DNA of 64,000 nucleotides from Brevundimonas intermedia. Its GTDB lineage: Bacteria; Pseudomonadota; Alphaproteobacteria; Caulobacterales; Caulobacteraceae. The notes beneath the pieces were generated by a model. The model did no database searches. It worked only from the letters and a program-made list of their open reading frames with translations, and was not told where the DNA came from. The DNA lies in contig NZ_BSFD01000011.1 of NCBI RefSeq assembly GCF_027922165.1, positions 351,936 through 415,935 of the forward strand, read 5' to 3'. The position numbers and the translations under genes are program-made. Below, one piece after another: positions 17,635 to 27,133 of the stretch (positions are counted from its first letter, which is position 1; each line of letters begins with the position of its first letter).

Positions 17635-18501
17635 TCAGCCCATCCGCCGCAGGACCAGGGCGCTCCAGGCGTCGTGATGGATCCGCTTCTCCAGCCGGAA
17701 TCCACGCGACGTATAGGCCGCCGTCACCCGGCGCTCCTGGGTCCGCAGCAGGCCCGACAGGATGGCGACCCCGCCCAGGCTCAGCGCCATCTTGATGTCC
17801 TGCGACAGGGCCACCAGCGGCGGGGCCAGGATATTGGCGAAGACCAGGTCATAGGGGCCGTGCTTCCTCACCCGCTGATCGTTCAGGCCCGAGGCGTGGA
17901 CGAAGCTGGCGTGGGCCTGGTTCAGGGCGGCGTTCTCGTTGGCGATCCGCACCGAAGGGGCGTCGATGTCGGTGCCGACCGCGATCCGGCTGCCGGTCCG
18001 CGCCGCCGCGATGGCCAGGACGCCCGTGCCGCAGCCGACGTCCAGCACCCGCTCGAACCGCTCGCGCTTCAGCAGATCGTCGAAGGCCTCCAGACAGCCG
18101 ACCGTCGTGCCGTGGTGGCCGGTGCCGAAGGCGGCGCCGGCGTCGATCTTCAGATTGACGGCGTTGGGCGGAACCCGTCCCTCATCATGCGCCCCATAGA
18201 CGAAGAAACGCCCGGCCCGCACCGGCGGCAGGCCCGACAACGACATGGCCAGCCAGTCGGCGTCGGCCAGCTTTTCGACCGTGACGGTGACCGGATAGTC
18301 GGCCAGGGTCGCTTTCAGCCCCTCGACCTCTTCGGCCGTGGTCGGAAAGGCGTCGATACGCCAGATGTTGCGATCCTCGTCCTCCTCCAGAATGGAATAG
18401 GTCGCGCCCTCCAGCGTGGGATCGGCGTCGATGGCGGCGGCGGCGGCCTCTGCGTTTTCGCGCGGACCCCGTGCGATTATCTGAACTGCGGACTCGGACA
18501 T
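17635..18501 (-). CDS. prmA: Ribosomal protein L11 methyltransferase
   Basis: PrmA trimethylates ribosomal protein L11. The 288-residue protein has an N-terminal substrate-recognition domain (about 1-110) and a Rossmann methyltransferase domain. [18 protein letters not shown] is the family-specific loop, [19 protein letters not shown] is motif [19 protein letters not shown] is motif II, and [14 protein letters not shown] replaces the NPPY-type motif as in PrmA. A C-terminal [12 protein letters not shown] block completes it. It is divergent from the histone-like gene and precedes pepP on the minus strand. Confidence 0.93.
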   Translation of the reverse strand: MSESAVQIIARGPRENAEAAAAAIDADPTLEGATYSILEEDEDRNIWRIDAFPTTAEEVEGLKATLADYPVTVTVEKLADADWLAMSLSGLPPVRAGRFFVYGAHDEGRVPPNAVNLKIDAGAAFGTGHHGTTVGCLEAFDDLLKRERFERVLDVGCGTGVLAIAAARTGSRIAVGTDIDAPSVRIANENAALNQAHASFVHASGLNDQRVRKHGPYDLVFANILAPPLVALSQDIKMALSLGGVAILSGLLRTQERRVTAAYTSRGFRLEKRIHHDAWSALVLRRMG

Positions 18502-18598
18502 TTTTCAAACACCGCTAAGATGGCGAATCATTGCGATCCGGCGCTTCGTCTTCCCGACGCCGCCGGGCTTTTTAACTAACCGAGGGGTCGGGGAATAC

Positions 18599-19258
18599 AT
18601 GGCCAAGTCACCGTCTACGTCTAAAACTGCGTCGCCGAAGCCGGCGACCGCCGCTTCCAAGCCTAAAGCCGCGCCGAAGTCGAGCGCTGTGAAGCCTGTC
18701 GCCGAGAAAACCGTCGCACCTAAGGCGACCAAGCCCGCCGCTGCAAAGCCTGCGCCCAAGGCCGTCGCCAAGACCACGGCCGCCAAGCCCGCCGCGAAAG
18801 CCGCAGCCGCGAAGGTCGCTGCGCCCAAGGCTGCTCCCAAGGCTGCAGTCGCCAAGGCCGCCGCTCCGAAGACCGCCGCGCCCAAGGCGGCCGCCAAGCC
18901 CAAGGCCGCGCCTGCCGCCAAGGCCGCGCCGGTGAAAGCCGCCGCTCCGAAGACCGCGCCGGCCAAGGCGTCCAAGCCCGCCGCTGCAAAGCCCGCGCCC
19001 AAAACCGCAGCCAAGCCTGCGGCCGCCAAGCCCGCCGCCAAAGCTGTGGCTGCGCCCAAGGCGGCTCCCGCCGTCGTCGCAGCGCCGACGCCCGCTCCGG
19101 TCGCTGCGCCTGTCGCTGCGGCTCCGGCGCCCAAGCCCGCCGAAGCCCCCAAACCGGCCGCCAAGCCCGCGCCCACGCCGGCTCCCGCTCCCGCTCCCAA
19201 GGCGGAAGAAAAGAGCTTCTTCGCCAAGCTGGGCGACATGATCTTCGGCAAGCGCTGA
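18599..19258 (+). CDS. Histone H1-like Lys/Ala/Pro-rich protein
   Basis: The 219-residue protein is almost entirely Lys, Ala and Pro in degenerate AAPKAAP / AAAKPAPK-type repeats from residue 5 to about 195. It ends in a distinct acidic-hydrophobic tail, EEKSFFAKLGDMIFGKR. The body resembles the C-terminal tails of histone H1 and bacterial H1-like DNA-binding proteins, so binding to DNA or polyanions is plausible. The end motif may be a short docking helix. The opposite strand is also open and Ala/Gly-rich, but the Lys-rich frame has a good start and is followed by a strong terminator, so I take it as the gene. It is divergent from prmA. Its function is inferred from composition only. Confidence 0.82.
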   Translation: MAKSPSTSKTASPKPATAASKPKAAPKSSAVKPVAEKTVAPKATKPAAAKPAPKAVAKTTAAKPAAKAAAAKVAAPKAAPKAAVAKAAAPKTAAPKAAAKPKAAPAAKAAPVKAAAPKTAPAKASKPAAAKPAPKTAAKPAAAKPAAKAVAAPKAAPAVVAAPTPAPVAAPVAAAPAPKPAEAPKPAAKPAPTPAPAPAPKAEEKSFFAKLGDMIFGKR

Positions 19259-19285
19259 TTTCGGATCGCTCTCGAGACTGAAGCT

Positions 19286-19319
19286 CGCCGGACGGGTCCG
19301 CCCGTCCGGCGATTTCTTT
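19286..19319 (+). terminator. Intrinsic terminator after the histone-like gene
   Basis: A perfect 11-bp stem (CGCCGGACGGG / CCCGTCCGGCG) with a TCCG loop is followed by ATTTCTTT. It lies 27 bases after the stop codon and next to the convergent end of the LysR gene. Confidence 0.85.
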
Positions 19320-20216
19320 CTATCTCAGCCGTTCCACCAGGAAATCGACGAAGACCCTCACCCGAGCCGGCATATTGGCGCCGCCCACAAAGACGGCGTG
19401 GATCGGCTCGCGATCACCAGGATTGAAGGCTTCCAGCAGCGGGACAAGCCGCCCCATTTCGATGGCGTCCGCCACGCTGAAATTGCCCACTCGCGTCACC
19501 CCCACCCCGGCCAGCGCCAACTGCGTCAGCGTCTCGCCATTGTTGGCTTCGATCGGTCCCTTCACCGTCAGCGCGTAATCCCGCCCGTCGCGCCGGAACG
19601 GCCAGACCGGCTCGGCTCGGCGGAAATTGAAGTTCAGACAATCGTGCGCGTGCAGATCCTCCGGAACCTGCGGCGCGCCCCGTCGCGCCAAATACTCCGG
19701 CGAGGCGACAATGGTCCGCCCCGTCTCGCCGAGTCGCCGCGCCGTCAGCGGACTGTCGGCCAGCGGTCCGAACCGGATGGCGACATCGGCCTGCCCCGCC
19801 GCCACATCGACCACGACATCGGTCAGATTGAAGTCGATCAATATATGCGGATACAGGCGGGCGAACTCGCCCAGCAGCGGCACGACGCGCTGGCGGCCGT
19901 GGGCCAGAGACGCGCTGACCCTGACCCGTCCGCGCGGCGCCCCCTGGTCGGCGATCACCCGCTCGGCGTCGTCCAGATCGGCCAGGATCCGACGCGCCGC
20001 CGCCAGATAGGTCTGTCCCTCCGCCGTCAGCGTCAGCACCCGCGTGGTCCGCAGCATCAGCCGCACGCCCAGCCGCGCCTCGATCCGGTCGATGGTCCGG
20101 CTAACCGCTGACGGCGTCAGATCCAGCGTCCGCCCCGCCGCCGAGAAACTGCCGCTCTGCGCCACGGCGGCGAACACTTCCATCTCTCTCGCGCGGTCCA
20201 CGCCGGTCGTCTGCAT
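19320..20216 (-). CDS. LysR-family transcriptional regulator
   Basis: The 298-residue protein has the LysR helix-turn-helix at about residues 10-70 (EVFAAVAQSGSFSAAGRTLD, TPSAVSRTIDRIEARLGVRL, TTRVLTLTAEGQTYL). A periplasmic-binding-like effector domain follows (RGRVRVSASLAHGRQRVVPL, VAIRFGPLADSPLTARRLG). The sequence is closest to the AaeR/CrgA-type group of short-effector LysR proteins. It is transcribed away from an MFS exporter gene with about 100 bases between them, the classical arrangement in which the regulator controls both itself and the transporter. The inducer cannot be read from sequence. Confidence 0.92.
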   Translation of the reverse strand: MQTTGVDRAREMEVFAAVAQSGSFSAAGRTLDLTPSAVSRTIDRIEARLGVRLMLRTTRVLTLTAEGQTYLAAARRILADLDDAERVIADQGAPRGRVRVSASLAHGRQRVVPLLGEFARLYPHILIDFNLTDVVVDVAAGQADVAIRFGPLADSPLTARRLGETGRTIVASPEYLARRGAPQVPEDLHAHDCLNFNFRRAEPVWPFRRDGRDYALTVKGPIEANNGETLTQLALAGVGVTRVGNFSVADAIEMGRLVPLLEAFNPGDREPIHAVFVGGANMPARVRVFVDFLVERLR

Positions 20217-20319
20217 CTATGCGTCCAGATCAAAAATCTTTGGCCTGAAGCCTGCCTAACGCTCGTGCGGACCGCCGTCCATCTGTGCGCCTGGACAAGG
20301 ACATCGCCGAAGGACAACC

Positions 20320-21489
20320 ATGAAACTCAATCCTCCCCTGCTCGCCCTTGCAGCCGGCGCCTTCGGTATCGGAGTCACCGAGTTCGCCCCGATGGGCCTG
20401 CTCCCCGTCATCGCCACCGATCTTGGCGTCTCCATTCCTACGGCCGGCCTGCTGATCAGCGCCTATGCCCTGGGCGTCATGCTGGGCGCGCCGCTGATGA
20501 CCCTGACCACCGGCCGCGTGCCGCGCCGGACACTGCTGATCGGTCTCGCCGCCATCTTCACCCTCGGCAACCTGCTGTCTGCGATTTCGACCGACTACAC
20601 GATGCTTCTGATCGCGCGGGTCATCACCTCGTTGAACCACGGGGCCTTCTTCGGCGTCGGCTCGATCGTCGCCGCAAGCCTGGTGGCGCCGAACCGTCAG
20701 GCGGGCGCCGTCGCCGCCATGTTCATGGGCCTGACCATCGCCAATGTCGTCGGCGTGCCCCTGGCGACCTGGGCCGGAGACGCCCTGGGATGGCGCGCCA
20801 GCTTCTGGGGCATCGCCGCCATCGGCGTAGGGGTCATGGCCGCCCTGCGCCTGACCCTGCCCAACCTGCCCGCCCCGGCCGGCGGGAACATCGCCGCCGA
20901 GCTGCGTGTCCTGGGTCGCGGTCCTGTCCTGGCGGCCCTGGCCCTGACGGTGATCGGCTCGAGCGCCATGTTCACCGTCTTCACCTATATCGCCCCGATC
21001 CTGCGCGAGCAGACCCAGGCTTCGCTCGGCTTCATTACCGCGATGCTCGTTACCTATGGCCTGGGCCTGACACTGGGCAACTGGTTGGGCGGCAAGTTCG
21101 CGGACAGGTCGGTGGACCGGACCTTGATCGTGACCCTGGCCTCGCTGTCCGCCATCTTGGTCGCCTTCGCTGTCGCCATGCCGTTCGCGGTCCCGACCTC
21201 CATCCTGGTCTTCCTGTGGGGGATCGCCAGCTTCGCTCTGGTGCCGCCGCTCCAGGTGCGGGTCATGGCAGCCGCCGGCGATGCGCCCAACCTGGCCTCA
21301 GCCATGAACATCGGCGCCTTCAATCTCGGCAACGCCATCGGCGCAGCCGTGGGCGGGGCGGTCATCGCCGGCGGCCTGGGCTATCCCGCCGTGTCCCTGG
21401 CCGGGGCCGTCGCTTCGGGACTGGGCTTGCTGCTGGTCCTGTTCATGACGCGTAAGCGGACGCCAGCGACATCGCCTGTCGCCTGCTGA
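20320..21489 (+). CDS. MFS transporter, drug/arabinose-efflux type
   Basis: The 389-residue membrane protein has about 12 predicted helices. It opens with LALAAGAFGIGVTEFAPMGLL, the hallmark of the AraJ/PbuE/YdhP subfamily of efflux permeases. The antiporter-like loop between helices 2 and 3 reads LGVMLGAPLMTLTTGRVPRR. SLNHGAFFGVGSIVAASLV and VGVPLATWAGDALGWRASFW are also typical. The likely role is proton-coupled export of small solutes or drugs. It is divergent from the LysR gene, which probably controls it. It ends six bases from the dnaE2 stop on the other strand. Confidence 0.92.
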   Translation: MKLNPPLLALAAGAFGIGVTEFAPMGLLPVIATDLGVSIPTAGLLISAYALGVMLGAPLMTLTTGRVPRRTLLIGLAAIFTLGNLLSAISTDYTMLLIARVITSLNHGAFFGVGSIVAASLVAPNRQAGAVAAMFMGLTIANVVGVPLATWAGDALGWRASFWGIAAIGVGVMAALRLTLPNLPAPAGGNIAAELRVLGRGPVLAALALTVIGSSAMFTVFTYIAPILREQTQASLGFITAMLVTYGLGLTLGNWLGGKFADRSVDRTLIVTLASLSAILVAFAVAMPFAVPTSILVFLWGIASFALVPPLQVRVMAAAGDAPNLASAMNIGAFNLGNAIGAAVGGAVIAGGLGYPAVSLAGAVASGLGLLLVLFMTRKRTPATSPVAC

Positions 21490-21495
21490 CGTCCG

Positions 21496-24400
21496 TCAGT
21501 GAAAGTCGCGCGACCCCGGGAGAATGCGGACGTCGCGCGGATGCCGGCCGGTCGGGCTGCGTGGGCCTTGCGGATATTTCACCGCATCCGCTCGCGACAG
21601 CTCGACCTCAAGGTCATAGTCCTCGGACAGTCGCCCCAGTTCGGCAGAACGGTCGATGACCCGCCGCGCCATGACGTGCAGCACGCCTTCGACGCTCTTC
21701 TCGACCGTGCCCTCCACCTCCATCAGCCGGGCGGCCATGACCTCTCGCCTGAAGGTCTCGAACAGCCGCGCCCATAATAGGATGTTCACCACCCCGGTCT
21801 CGTCCTCCAGGGTCACGAAGATGGCGTTGCCCGTGCCGGGCCTCTGGCGCACCAGCACCACCCCCGCCGTCTTCACCAACGCCCCGTGCCGCTTGGCCTC
21901 GACAGCCTCCGCGCTCAGCACCCGCTCGGCGTCGAACATCGGCCGCAGGATCTGCATCGGATGCCCTTTCAGCGACAGGCGCGTCGTCTGATAATCGGTG
22001 GCGATATGCTCCTTCAGCGGCATCAGCGGCAGGTTCGCCGCCGCCTCGACGCCCAACTCTCTAGCGCGCGCCGCCTGGAACAGCGGCAGGGGTTCATCGT
22101 CCGGCAACCGCCGCACCGCCCACAGCCCTTCGCGCCGATCCAGACCGAGAGAGCGAAAGGCGTCTGCATCCGCCAGCTTTCGCATCGCCGCCGCCTCCAG
22201 CCCCGTCCGCCGCGCCATCTCCTCCACGTCGGTGAAGGGGCCGTCGCGTGTCGCGACGATCCTGTCCGCCCAGGCCTGTTTGAACCCGTCGATCTGACGC
22301 AGTCCCAGCCGCAAAGCCGGATACTCCCGGCCCCGAGCCGTCGGCTCCAGACTATTGTCCCAAAGGCTGTGGTTCACGTCGATCGCCCGCACCTCGACCT
22401 TCTGCGGGCTCTCCTGCGCATCCCGCACCAGCTGCGCCGGCGCATAGAATCCCATCGGCTGGCTGTTCAGCAGCGCACAGGCGAACACCGCCGGATGATG
22501 GCATTTGATCCAGGACGAGATGTAGACCAGCTTGGCGAAAGAAACGGCGTGGCTCTCTGGAAAGCCGTAGGAGCCGAAGCCCTTGATCTGTTCGAAACAA
22601 CGCTGGGCGAACCCAGCATCATAGCCGCGCTCGATCATGCGACCGACCATGCGCTCTTCGTATTTCCATAAGGTCCCATCGCCTCGAAACGTCCCCATGG
22701 CCTTACGCAGGCCGTTGGCTTCGGCCGAGGTGAACTCGGCCGCCACCATTGCAACCTTCATCGCCTGCTCCTGAAACAGGGGCACGCCGAGGGTCTTTTC
22801 GAGGACCTTCTTCAGTTCGTCCGGATCGTGTTCTGGTCCGGGTTTGGCGTAATCGGGCTCCTCCAGCCCCTGTCGCCGTCGCAGATAGGGATGCACCATG
22901 TCGCCCTGGATCGGTCCCGGTCGGACGATCGCCACCTGAATGGCCAGATCGTAGAAGGTCGCGGGCTTCAGCCTGGGCAGCATGTTGATCTGCGCCCGGC
23001 TTTCCACCTGGAAGACGCCGATGGACCGGCCTTGCTGCAGCATCTCGTAAACCGCCGCGTCCTTGTCCGGAACCGTGTCCAGTTGGAGGTCCGCCCCCCC
23101 GTGCAACCGCATCAGGTCGAACGCCTTGGCGATGCAGGTCAGCATCCCCAGCGCCAGGATATCAACCTTCATCAGCCCCAGGGCGTCGATATCGTCCTTG
23201 TCCCATTCGATGAAGGTGCGGTCGGGCATGGCCGCATTGCCGATGGGGACGACCTCATCCAGCCGGTCCTGGGTCAGGACAAAGCCCCCGACATGCTGTG
23301 ACAGGTGGCGCGGAAAACCCAGCAACCGTCGTGTCATCGCGACGGCCCGCTCGATCTGGGGATTGGCGGCTTCAAGTCCGGCCTGGGCGACATGGCGCTC
23401 GGTCATGTCGCTGCCGAAACTACCCCACTGACTGCTGGCCAGCCGCGCCGTCACGTCCTCGGTCAGACCCAGGACCTTGCCGACTTCGCGGATGGCGCTG
23501 CGCGGCCGGTAACGAATGACAGTCGCCGCTATGCCCGCCCGATGGCGGCCGTAACGGCCATAGATGTGCTGGATGATCTCCTCACGTCGATCATGCTCGA
23601 AGTCCACGTCGATATCCGGCGGTTCGTTGCGGTCGGCCGACAGGAACCGTTCGAACAGCAGATCGTGCTGGCTGGGATCCACCGAGGTGATCCCAAGCAC
23701 ATAACAGACGGCCGAGTTCGCCGCCGATCCCCGCCCCTGGCACAGAATGCCCTTGTCGTTCGCAACCTGGACGATGTCGTGAATGGTCAGGAAATAGGGC
23801 GCCAAGTCGCGCTCCCTGATGTAGGCGAGTTCCTTGTCGAGGTCAGTGCGCACCTTCTGCGGCACGCCCTGCGGATATTTCTGGTCCAGGTTTCTCTCGA
23901 CCAGATGCCTCAGCCAGTCTTGGGGCGACCAACCCGGCGGGATCGGCTCTTCAGGATAATTGTAGCGAATATGCTCTAGGTCGAACCCCACCCGCTCCAG
24001 GACATCCTGTGTTTCCGCCACCGCCGCAGGCGCATCGGCGAACAGACGCGCCATTTCGTGTGACGGCTTCAGGCGGCGTTCGGCGTTCTCCTCCAACCGT
24101 CGCCCTGCGGTCTCCAGCGTCACGCCTTCGCGAATACAGGTCAGAACATCCTGGAGGTCGCGCTGTCCGGCGTCATGATACAGCACGTCATTGACCGCCA
24201 GCAGGCTCGCCCCTGTCCGCTCCGCCATCGCTTTCAAGCGCGTCAGTCGTCGCCGGTCGTCGCCCGACCGGGTCATGGCCGCGGCCAGCCAAACCGCGCC
24301 CGGCGCCGCCTCGGTCACACGCGCCAGCACGGCCTCCACGCCCTCCAGCCGACGCGGCGGCATGACGATCAGCAGCAATCCCTCGGGTGAGGCGCACAGG

Positions 24401-24858
24401 TCGCGCAGGCCGATCTCACACTGGCCCTTCCTCGCCCGACTGTTGCCCAGCGTCAGCAGACGACACAGGCGCGCCCAGCCCTGGCGATCCTCAGGATAGG
24501 CCAGGATGTCCGGCGTGCCGTCATTGAACCGCAGCCGGGCGCCGAGGACCAGCTTGAACGCCTGGGCGCGCTGCCTGACCAGGTCGCAAAGAGCCGGATC
24601 ATTCATCGGATCCTCGACCCAGCCGATCTCGCCGGGACTGCCGCCTTCTCGCACCTTATCGGGCGGCGACAGCCCTTCCTCCCTCAACGCCTTAAGCGCG
24701 CTCCAGGCCCGAACCACCCCCGCCAGACTGTTGCGGTCCGCCAGTCCCATTCCCGTGTGACCCAGCAGGATCGCAGCGAGAACCAGTTCCTTCGGATGCG
24801 ACGCCCCCTCCAGAAAGGAGAAATTGCTGCGCGTCGCCAACTCGGCATAGGCGGTCAC
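21496..24858 (-). CDS. dnaE2: Error-prone DNA polymerase DnaE2 (ImuC)
   Basis: A 1,120-residue C-family polymerase used in SOS mutagenesis with ImuA and ImuB. The PHP domain opens with AYAELATRSNFSFLEGAS. The palm carries GRGSAANSAVCYVLGIT and PPDIDVDFEHDRREEIIQ, with the catalytic acidic residues. GVFQVESRAQINMLPRLKP, IVRPGPIQGDMVHPYLRR and FPESHAVSFAKLVYISSW are conserved. A C-terminal OB domain begins near VKTAGVVLVRQRPGTGNAIF. The GTG at 24858 overlaps the imuB stop as GTGA and places the PHP domain at the start; an in-frame extension to 25005 was rejected. It lies in the SOS-controlled imuA-imuB-dnaE2 operon. Confidence 0.95.
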   Translation of the reverse strand: MTAYAELATRSNFSFLEGASHPKELVLAAILLGHTGMGLADRNSLAGVVRAWSALKALREEGLSPPDKVREGGSPGEIGWVEDPMNDPALCDLVRQRAQAFKLVLGARLRFNDGTPDILAYPEDRQGWARLCRLLTLGNSRARKGQCEIGLRDLCASPEGLLLIVMPPRRLEGVEAVLARVTEAAPGAVWLAAAMTRSGDDRRRLTRLKAMAERTGASLLAVNDVLYHDAGQRDLQDVLTCIREGVTLETAGRRLEENAERRLKPSHEMARLFADAPAAVAETQDVLERVGFDLEHIRYNYPEEPIPPGWSPQDWLRHLVERNLDQKYPQGVPQKVRTDLDKELAYIRERDLAPYFLTIHDIVQVANDKGILCQGRGSAANSAVCYVLGITSVDPSQHDLLFERFLSADRNEPPDIDVDFEHDRREEIIQHIYGRYGRHRAGIAATVIRYRPRSAIREVGKVLGLTEDVTARLASSQWGSFGSDMTERHVAQAGLEAANPQIERAVAMTRRLLGFPRHLSQHVGGFVLTQDRLDEVVPIGNAAMPDRTFIEWDKDDIDALGLMKVDILALGMLTCIAKAFDLMRLHGGADLQLDTVPDKDAAVYEMLQQGRSIGVFQVESRAQINMLPRLKPATFYDLAIQVAIVRPGPIQGDMVHPYLRRRQGLEEPDYAKPGPEHDPDELKKVLEKTLGVPLFQEQAMKVAMVAAEFTSAEANGLRKAMGTFRGDGTLWKYEERMVGRMIERGYDAGFAQRCFEQIKGFGSYGFPESHAVSFAKLVYISSWIKCHHPAVFACALLNSQPMGFYAPAQLVRDAQESPQKVEVRAIDVNHSLWDNSLEPTARGREYPALRLGLRQIDGFKQAWADRIVATRDGPFTDVEEMARRTGLEAAAMRKLADADAFRSLGLDRREGLWAVRRLPDDEPLPLFQAARARELGVEAAANLPLMPLKEHIATDYQTTRLSLKGHPMQILRPMFDAERVLSAEAVEAKRHGALVKTAGVVLVRQRPGTGNAIFVTLEDETGVVNILLWARLFETFRREVMAARLMEVEGTVEKSVEGVLHVMARRVIDRSAELGRLSEDYDLEVELSRADAVKYPQGPRSPTGRHPRDVRILPGSRDFH

Positions 24859-26420
24859 GCGAAGACCCCGTGCACAAACCAGCGCGGGGCCGGCTCCTCG
24901 CCGTAGAAGCCGGAGCGGAACAGCCAGAAGCGCCGCCCCTCCTGGTCCTCGACGCGGTAATAGTCGCGCGTAGGCTCCAGCGGTCCCCGCAGCCTGCGCC
25001 ACCATTCAGGGGCGATGCGTTCGGGGCCTTCGACCCGGACCAGGCGGTGATCGACCCGCCGCCAGATGAAGCGGTTCGGAGGATGGTCGGGCACCTCCGC
25101 CGTGGCCAGGATCGGCTGGGGCGGGTCGAACATCTGCAAGGGACGCAGCGGCGGATCGACGGGGTCTGGTTCGGGCCATTCGCCGTCCTCGCCGGGCGGC
25201 AGGGCGGCGGGGGTCAGGCGAACCGTGCGTTCCGGCCAGTGCGAGGCCACAGGCTCGAACCGGCTCACGGCCTCGGGGCCCAGCCGCGCGGTCAGCCGGT
25301 CGACCAACCGGCCCAGGTCTTCGGCGCCCGGCGGGGTGCGGTCGAAGCCGCGCTGGCGCGAGGCCAGACGGTCGGCGACCGGCACGGACAGGCGCAACTG
25401 ATCGAATCCAAAACCCGGGTCCAGCGGCCGCGCCAGACTGGCCAGCCGTTCACGGAACAACCGCAGCACGGCCGGGGCGTCGCGTGTCGGACGGCCCGTA
25501 CGCACGGAGATATGGCGCACCTCCCCGTCCAGGCGGAAGAACCCGACCTGAAAGGCCCGCCCGCCCTGGCCGCGCAGGTCCAGTCGGTCCATGGCCTCGC
25601 TCAGCAGGTCGCCGAGCACCGCCTCGACCTCGGTCGTCTCAGTGATCGGTTCGACCAGGATGCGGTCGACCGAAACCAGCGGAACCGGCCGTTCGGGACG
25701 GATGCGGGCGTCCTCGCGCCCCAGCACCCGGTTCAGCCGCGTCGCCGCCGCCGCGCCGAACCGGGCGGCGATCGGCGCGGTGGGACGGTCGGCCAGATGC
25801 GCCAGAGTCTTCAATCCCGCTCGGGACAGGGCCTGTGTCTCCTTTTCCGACAGCTCCAGCGCCGCGACCGGAAGGCGGCGCAGGGCCTGGCTCTGGCCCT
25901 CGCCCTCATGGATTCCGCCGCGCCCGAACCGGGCCAGGGCGCGCGCCGCCTCGGGCGTGCCCGCCAAGGCCAGACGAACCGCCAGACCGACGCCGCTCGC
26001 CCGCGCCGCGACCGCCCGGACCAGCCCTTCTTCGCCGCCGAACAGATGGGCGCATCCGGTCACGTCCAGCGCCAGCCCGTCCAGCCCGTCGGTCGCCGCC
26101 ATCGGGGTGAAGCGGCCGAAATCCAGCAGCACCCGCTGCAACAAGGCGGCGTCCGCCTCGGGTCGATGCGCAACCACCCGGATGTCCGGCGCCCGCGCCC
26201 GTGCGTCGGCCAGGGTCATGCCCGGCGACAGACCCAGGGCCAAGGCCGAAGCATCCCCGGCCGCCAGCCGCAACGCCCCCTTGAGCTTCTCGACCAGAAC
26301 GGTGGCGGGCTCAGCCGTAGCGGCGGACCGCCCCTCCTCCCGCCGCAGCCGATCCGTCGGCAGCAGGGGAAACCAGACCGCCAGGTAGCGTCGGTCGTTT
26401 CGACTGTTCATGTCCGGCAT
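24855..26420 (-). CDS. imuB: ImuB, catalytically inactive Y-family polymerase-like protein
   Basis: ImuB is the beta-clamp-binding adaptor of the ImuA/ImuB/DnaE2 mutasome. The 521-residue protein has the Y-family layout but lacks the polymerase carboxylates. The first motif reads RRYLAVWFPLLPTDRL where active enzymes have a DMDAFF-type motif, and DGLALDVTGCAHLFGGEEGL replaces the SIDE motif. A little-finger-like region and a long C-terminal domain (PEPDPVDPPLRPLQMFDPPQP, RRLRGPLEPTRDYYRVED) follow, typical of ImuB. The ATG at 26420 has AAGG eight bases upstream. It overlaps the imuA 3' end by about 110 bases and the dnaE2 start by four. Confidence 0.93.
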   Translation of the reverse strand: MPDMNSRNDRRYLAVWFPLLPTDRLRREEGRSAATAEPATVLVEKLKGALRLAAGDASALALGLSPGMTLADARARAPDIRVVAHRPEADAALLQRVLLDFGRFTPMAATDGLDGLALDVTGCAHLFGGEEGLVRAVAARASGVGLAVRLALAGTPEAARALARFGRGGIHEGEGQSQALRRLPVAALELSEKETQALSRAGLKTLAHLADRPTAPIAARFGAAAATRLNRVLGREDARIRPERPVPLVSVDRILVEPITETTEVEAVLGDLLSEAMDRLDLRGQGGRAFQVGFFRLDGEVRHISVRTGRPTRDAPAVLRLFRERLASLARPLDPGFGFDQLRLSVPVADRLASRQRGFDRTPPGAEDLGRLVDRLTARLGPEAVSRFEPVASHWPERTVRLTPAALPPGEDGEWPEPDPVDPPLRPLQMFDPPQPILATAEVPDHPPNRFIWRRVDHRLVRVEGPERIAPEWWRRLRGPLEPTRDYYRVEDQEGRRFWLFRSGFYGEEPAPRWFVHGVFA

Positions 26421-27129
26421 TCTGCCCGCCTTGTTCGAAGACTCCGCGCTCACGATCCCACTCCATGATCCAGGTCCTCGGCTGAGCGCCCAGCCGATGC
26501 CGCAACAGTTCGACCGCATAGGTCGGATGGCCGGGAGCCTCCGCCTCCAGCGCCCGTGACAAGCCCCCCCTGACCCGCCACCGGGTCTCGGCCGCGCTGG
26601 GCTGGGGCTGGGCCGCCAGTCGGGTCAGCACGGCCGTCGCCCGCCCTTGCCCCGCCGCCATCGACAGGCGGCGCGTCGCGGTCAGGCTCAGCGCCTTGCT
26701 CTCGCCCCAGGCCGTCAGCAGCACCGCCCCAACGGCCCCGCAGGACAGGGCCTCCTCGCCCGCCGCCAGCAGGTCCTTCATCTCCTTGACCCGCACCAGC
26801 ACCAGTCGACCGGGATCCAACCCCAGTTCGCGCAGGCCAGGCCCATGAATCTGCCCCGTCTCCAGCCCCGCCATGGCCTGGACGCCCCAGACCACGGGCC
26901 GGTCGCCGCCCGCCCGGCGCACCAGACCCAGGGCGAACCCTAGGGCCGCCGTCGCATCGGGGGTGGTCGCGGCATAGACCTCGTGCAGGCCATGGGTCGC
27001 CAGCCCGCCCAGATGCCGGTCCGCCGCCGAATGCCCCAGGTCGAAGCGCGCGTCATCGACCGGATGGCCGTCGGCCTCCAGAGCTTTCAGATGTTCGCGC
27101 AGGGCTTCGATCTTAGGGCTCGAACCCAA
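26311..27129 (-). CDS. imuA: ImuA, RecA-like SOS mutagenesis protein
   Basis: The 272-residue protein is the ImuA member of the mutagenesis cassette, a distant RecA relative. It has the ImuA pattern HEVYAATTPDATAALGFALG, RPVVWGVQAMAGLETGQIHG, GPGLRELGLDPGRLVLVRVK, LSCGAVGAVLLTAWG and TRRLSMAAGQGRATAVLTRL. The segment TRWRVRGGLSRALEAEAPGH leads to RTWIMEWDRERGVFEQ. The gene starts with TTG at 27129, supported by AGGAG seven bases upstream. The last ~35 codons overlap imuB in another frame and look like low-constraint tail. An SOS box covers the ribosome binding site. Confidence 0.88.
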   Translation of the reverse strand: MGSSPKIEALREHLKALEADGHPVDDARFDLGHSAADRHLGGLATHGLHEVYAATTPDATAALGFALGLVRRAGGDRPVVWGVQAMAGLETGQIHGPGLRELGLDPGRLVLVRVKEMKDLLAAGEEALSCGAVGAVLLTAWGESKALSLTATRRLSMAAGQGRATAVLTRLAAQPQPSAAETRWRVRGGLSRALEAEAPGHPTYAVELLRHRLGAQPRTWIMEWDRERGVFEQGGQNAGHEQSKRPTLPGGLVSPAADGSAAAGGGAVRRYG

Positions 27130-27133
27130 AATA

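Noticed and set aside
15805..18579. A 924-residue open frame on the plus strand across pepP and prmA
   Set aside because: It is antisense to two well-supported enzymes and has the low-complexity Arg/Gly/His composition of a shadow frame.
18505..19251. Ala/Gly-rich open frame antisense to the histone-like gene
   Set aside because: It mirrors the Lys/Ala/Pro repeats. The plus-strand frame has the start and the terminator in the right places.
21496..25005. DnaE2 start at 25005
   Set aside because: The extra residues overlap imuB and resemble no PHP-domain N-terminus. The GTG at 24858 forms a GTGA overlap and begins at the conserved motif.
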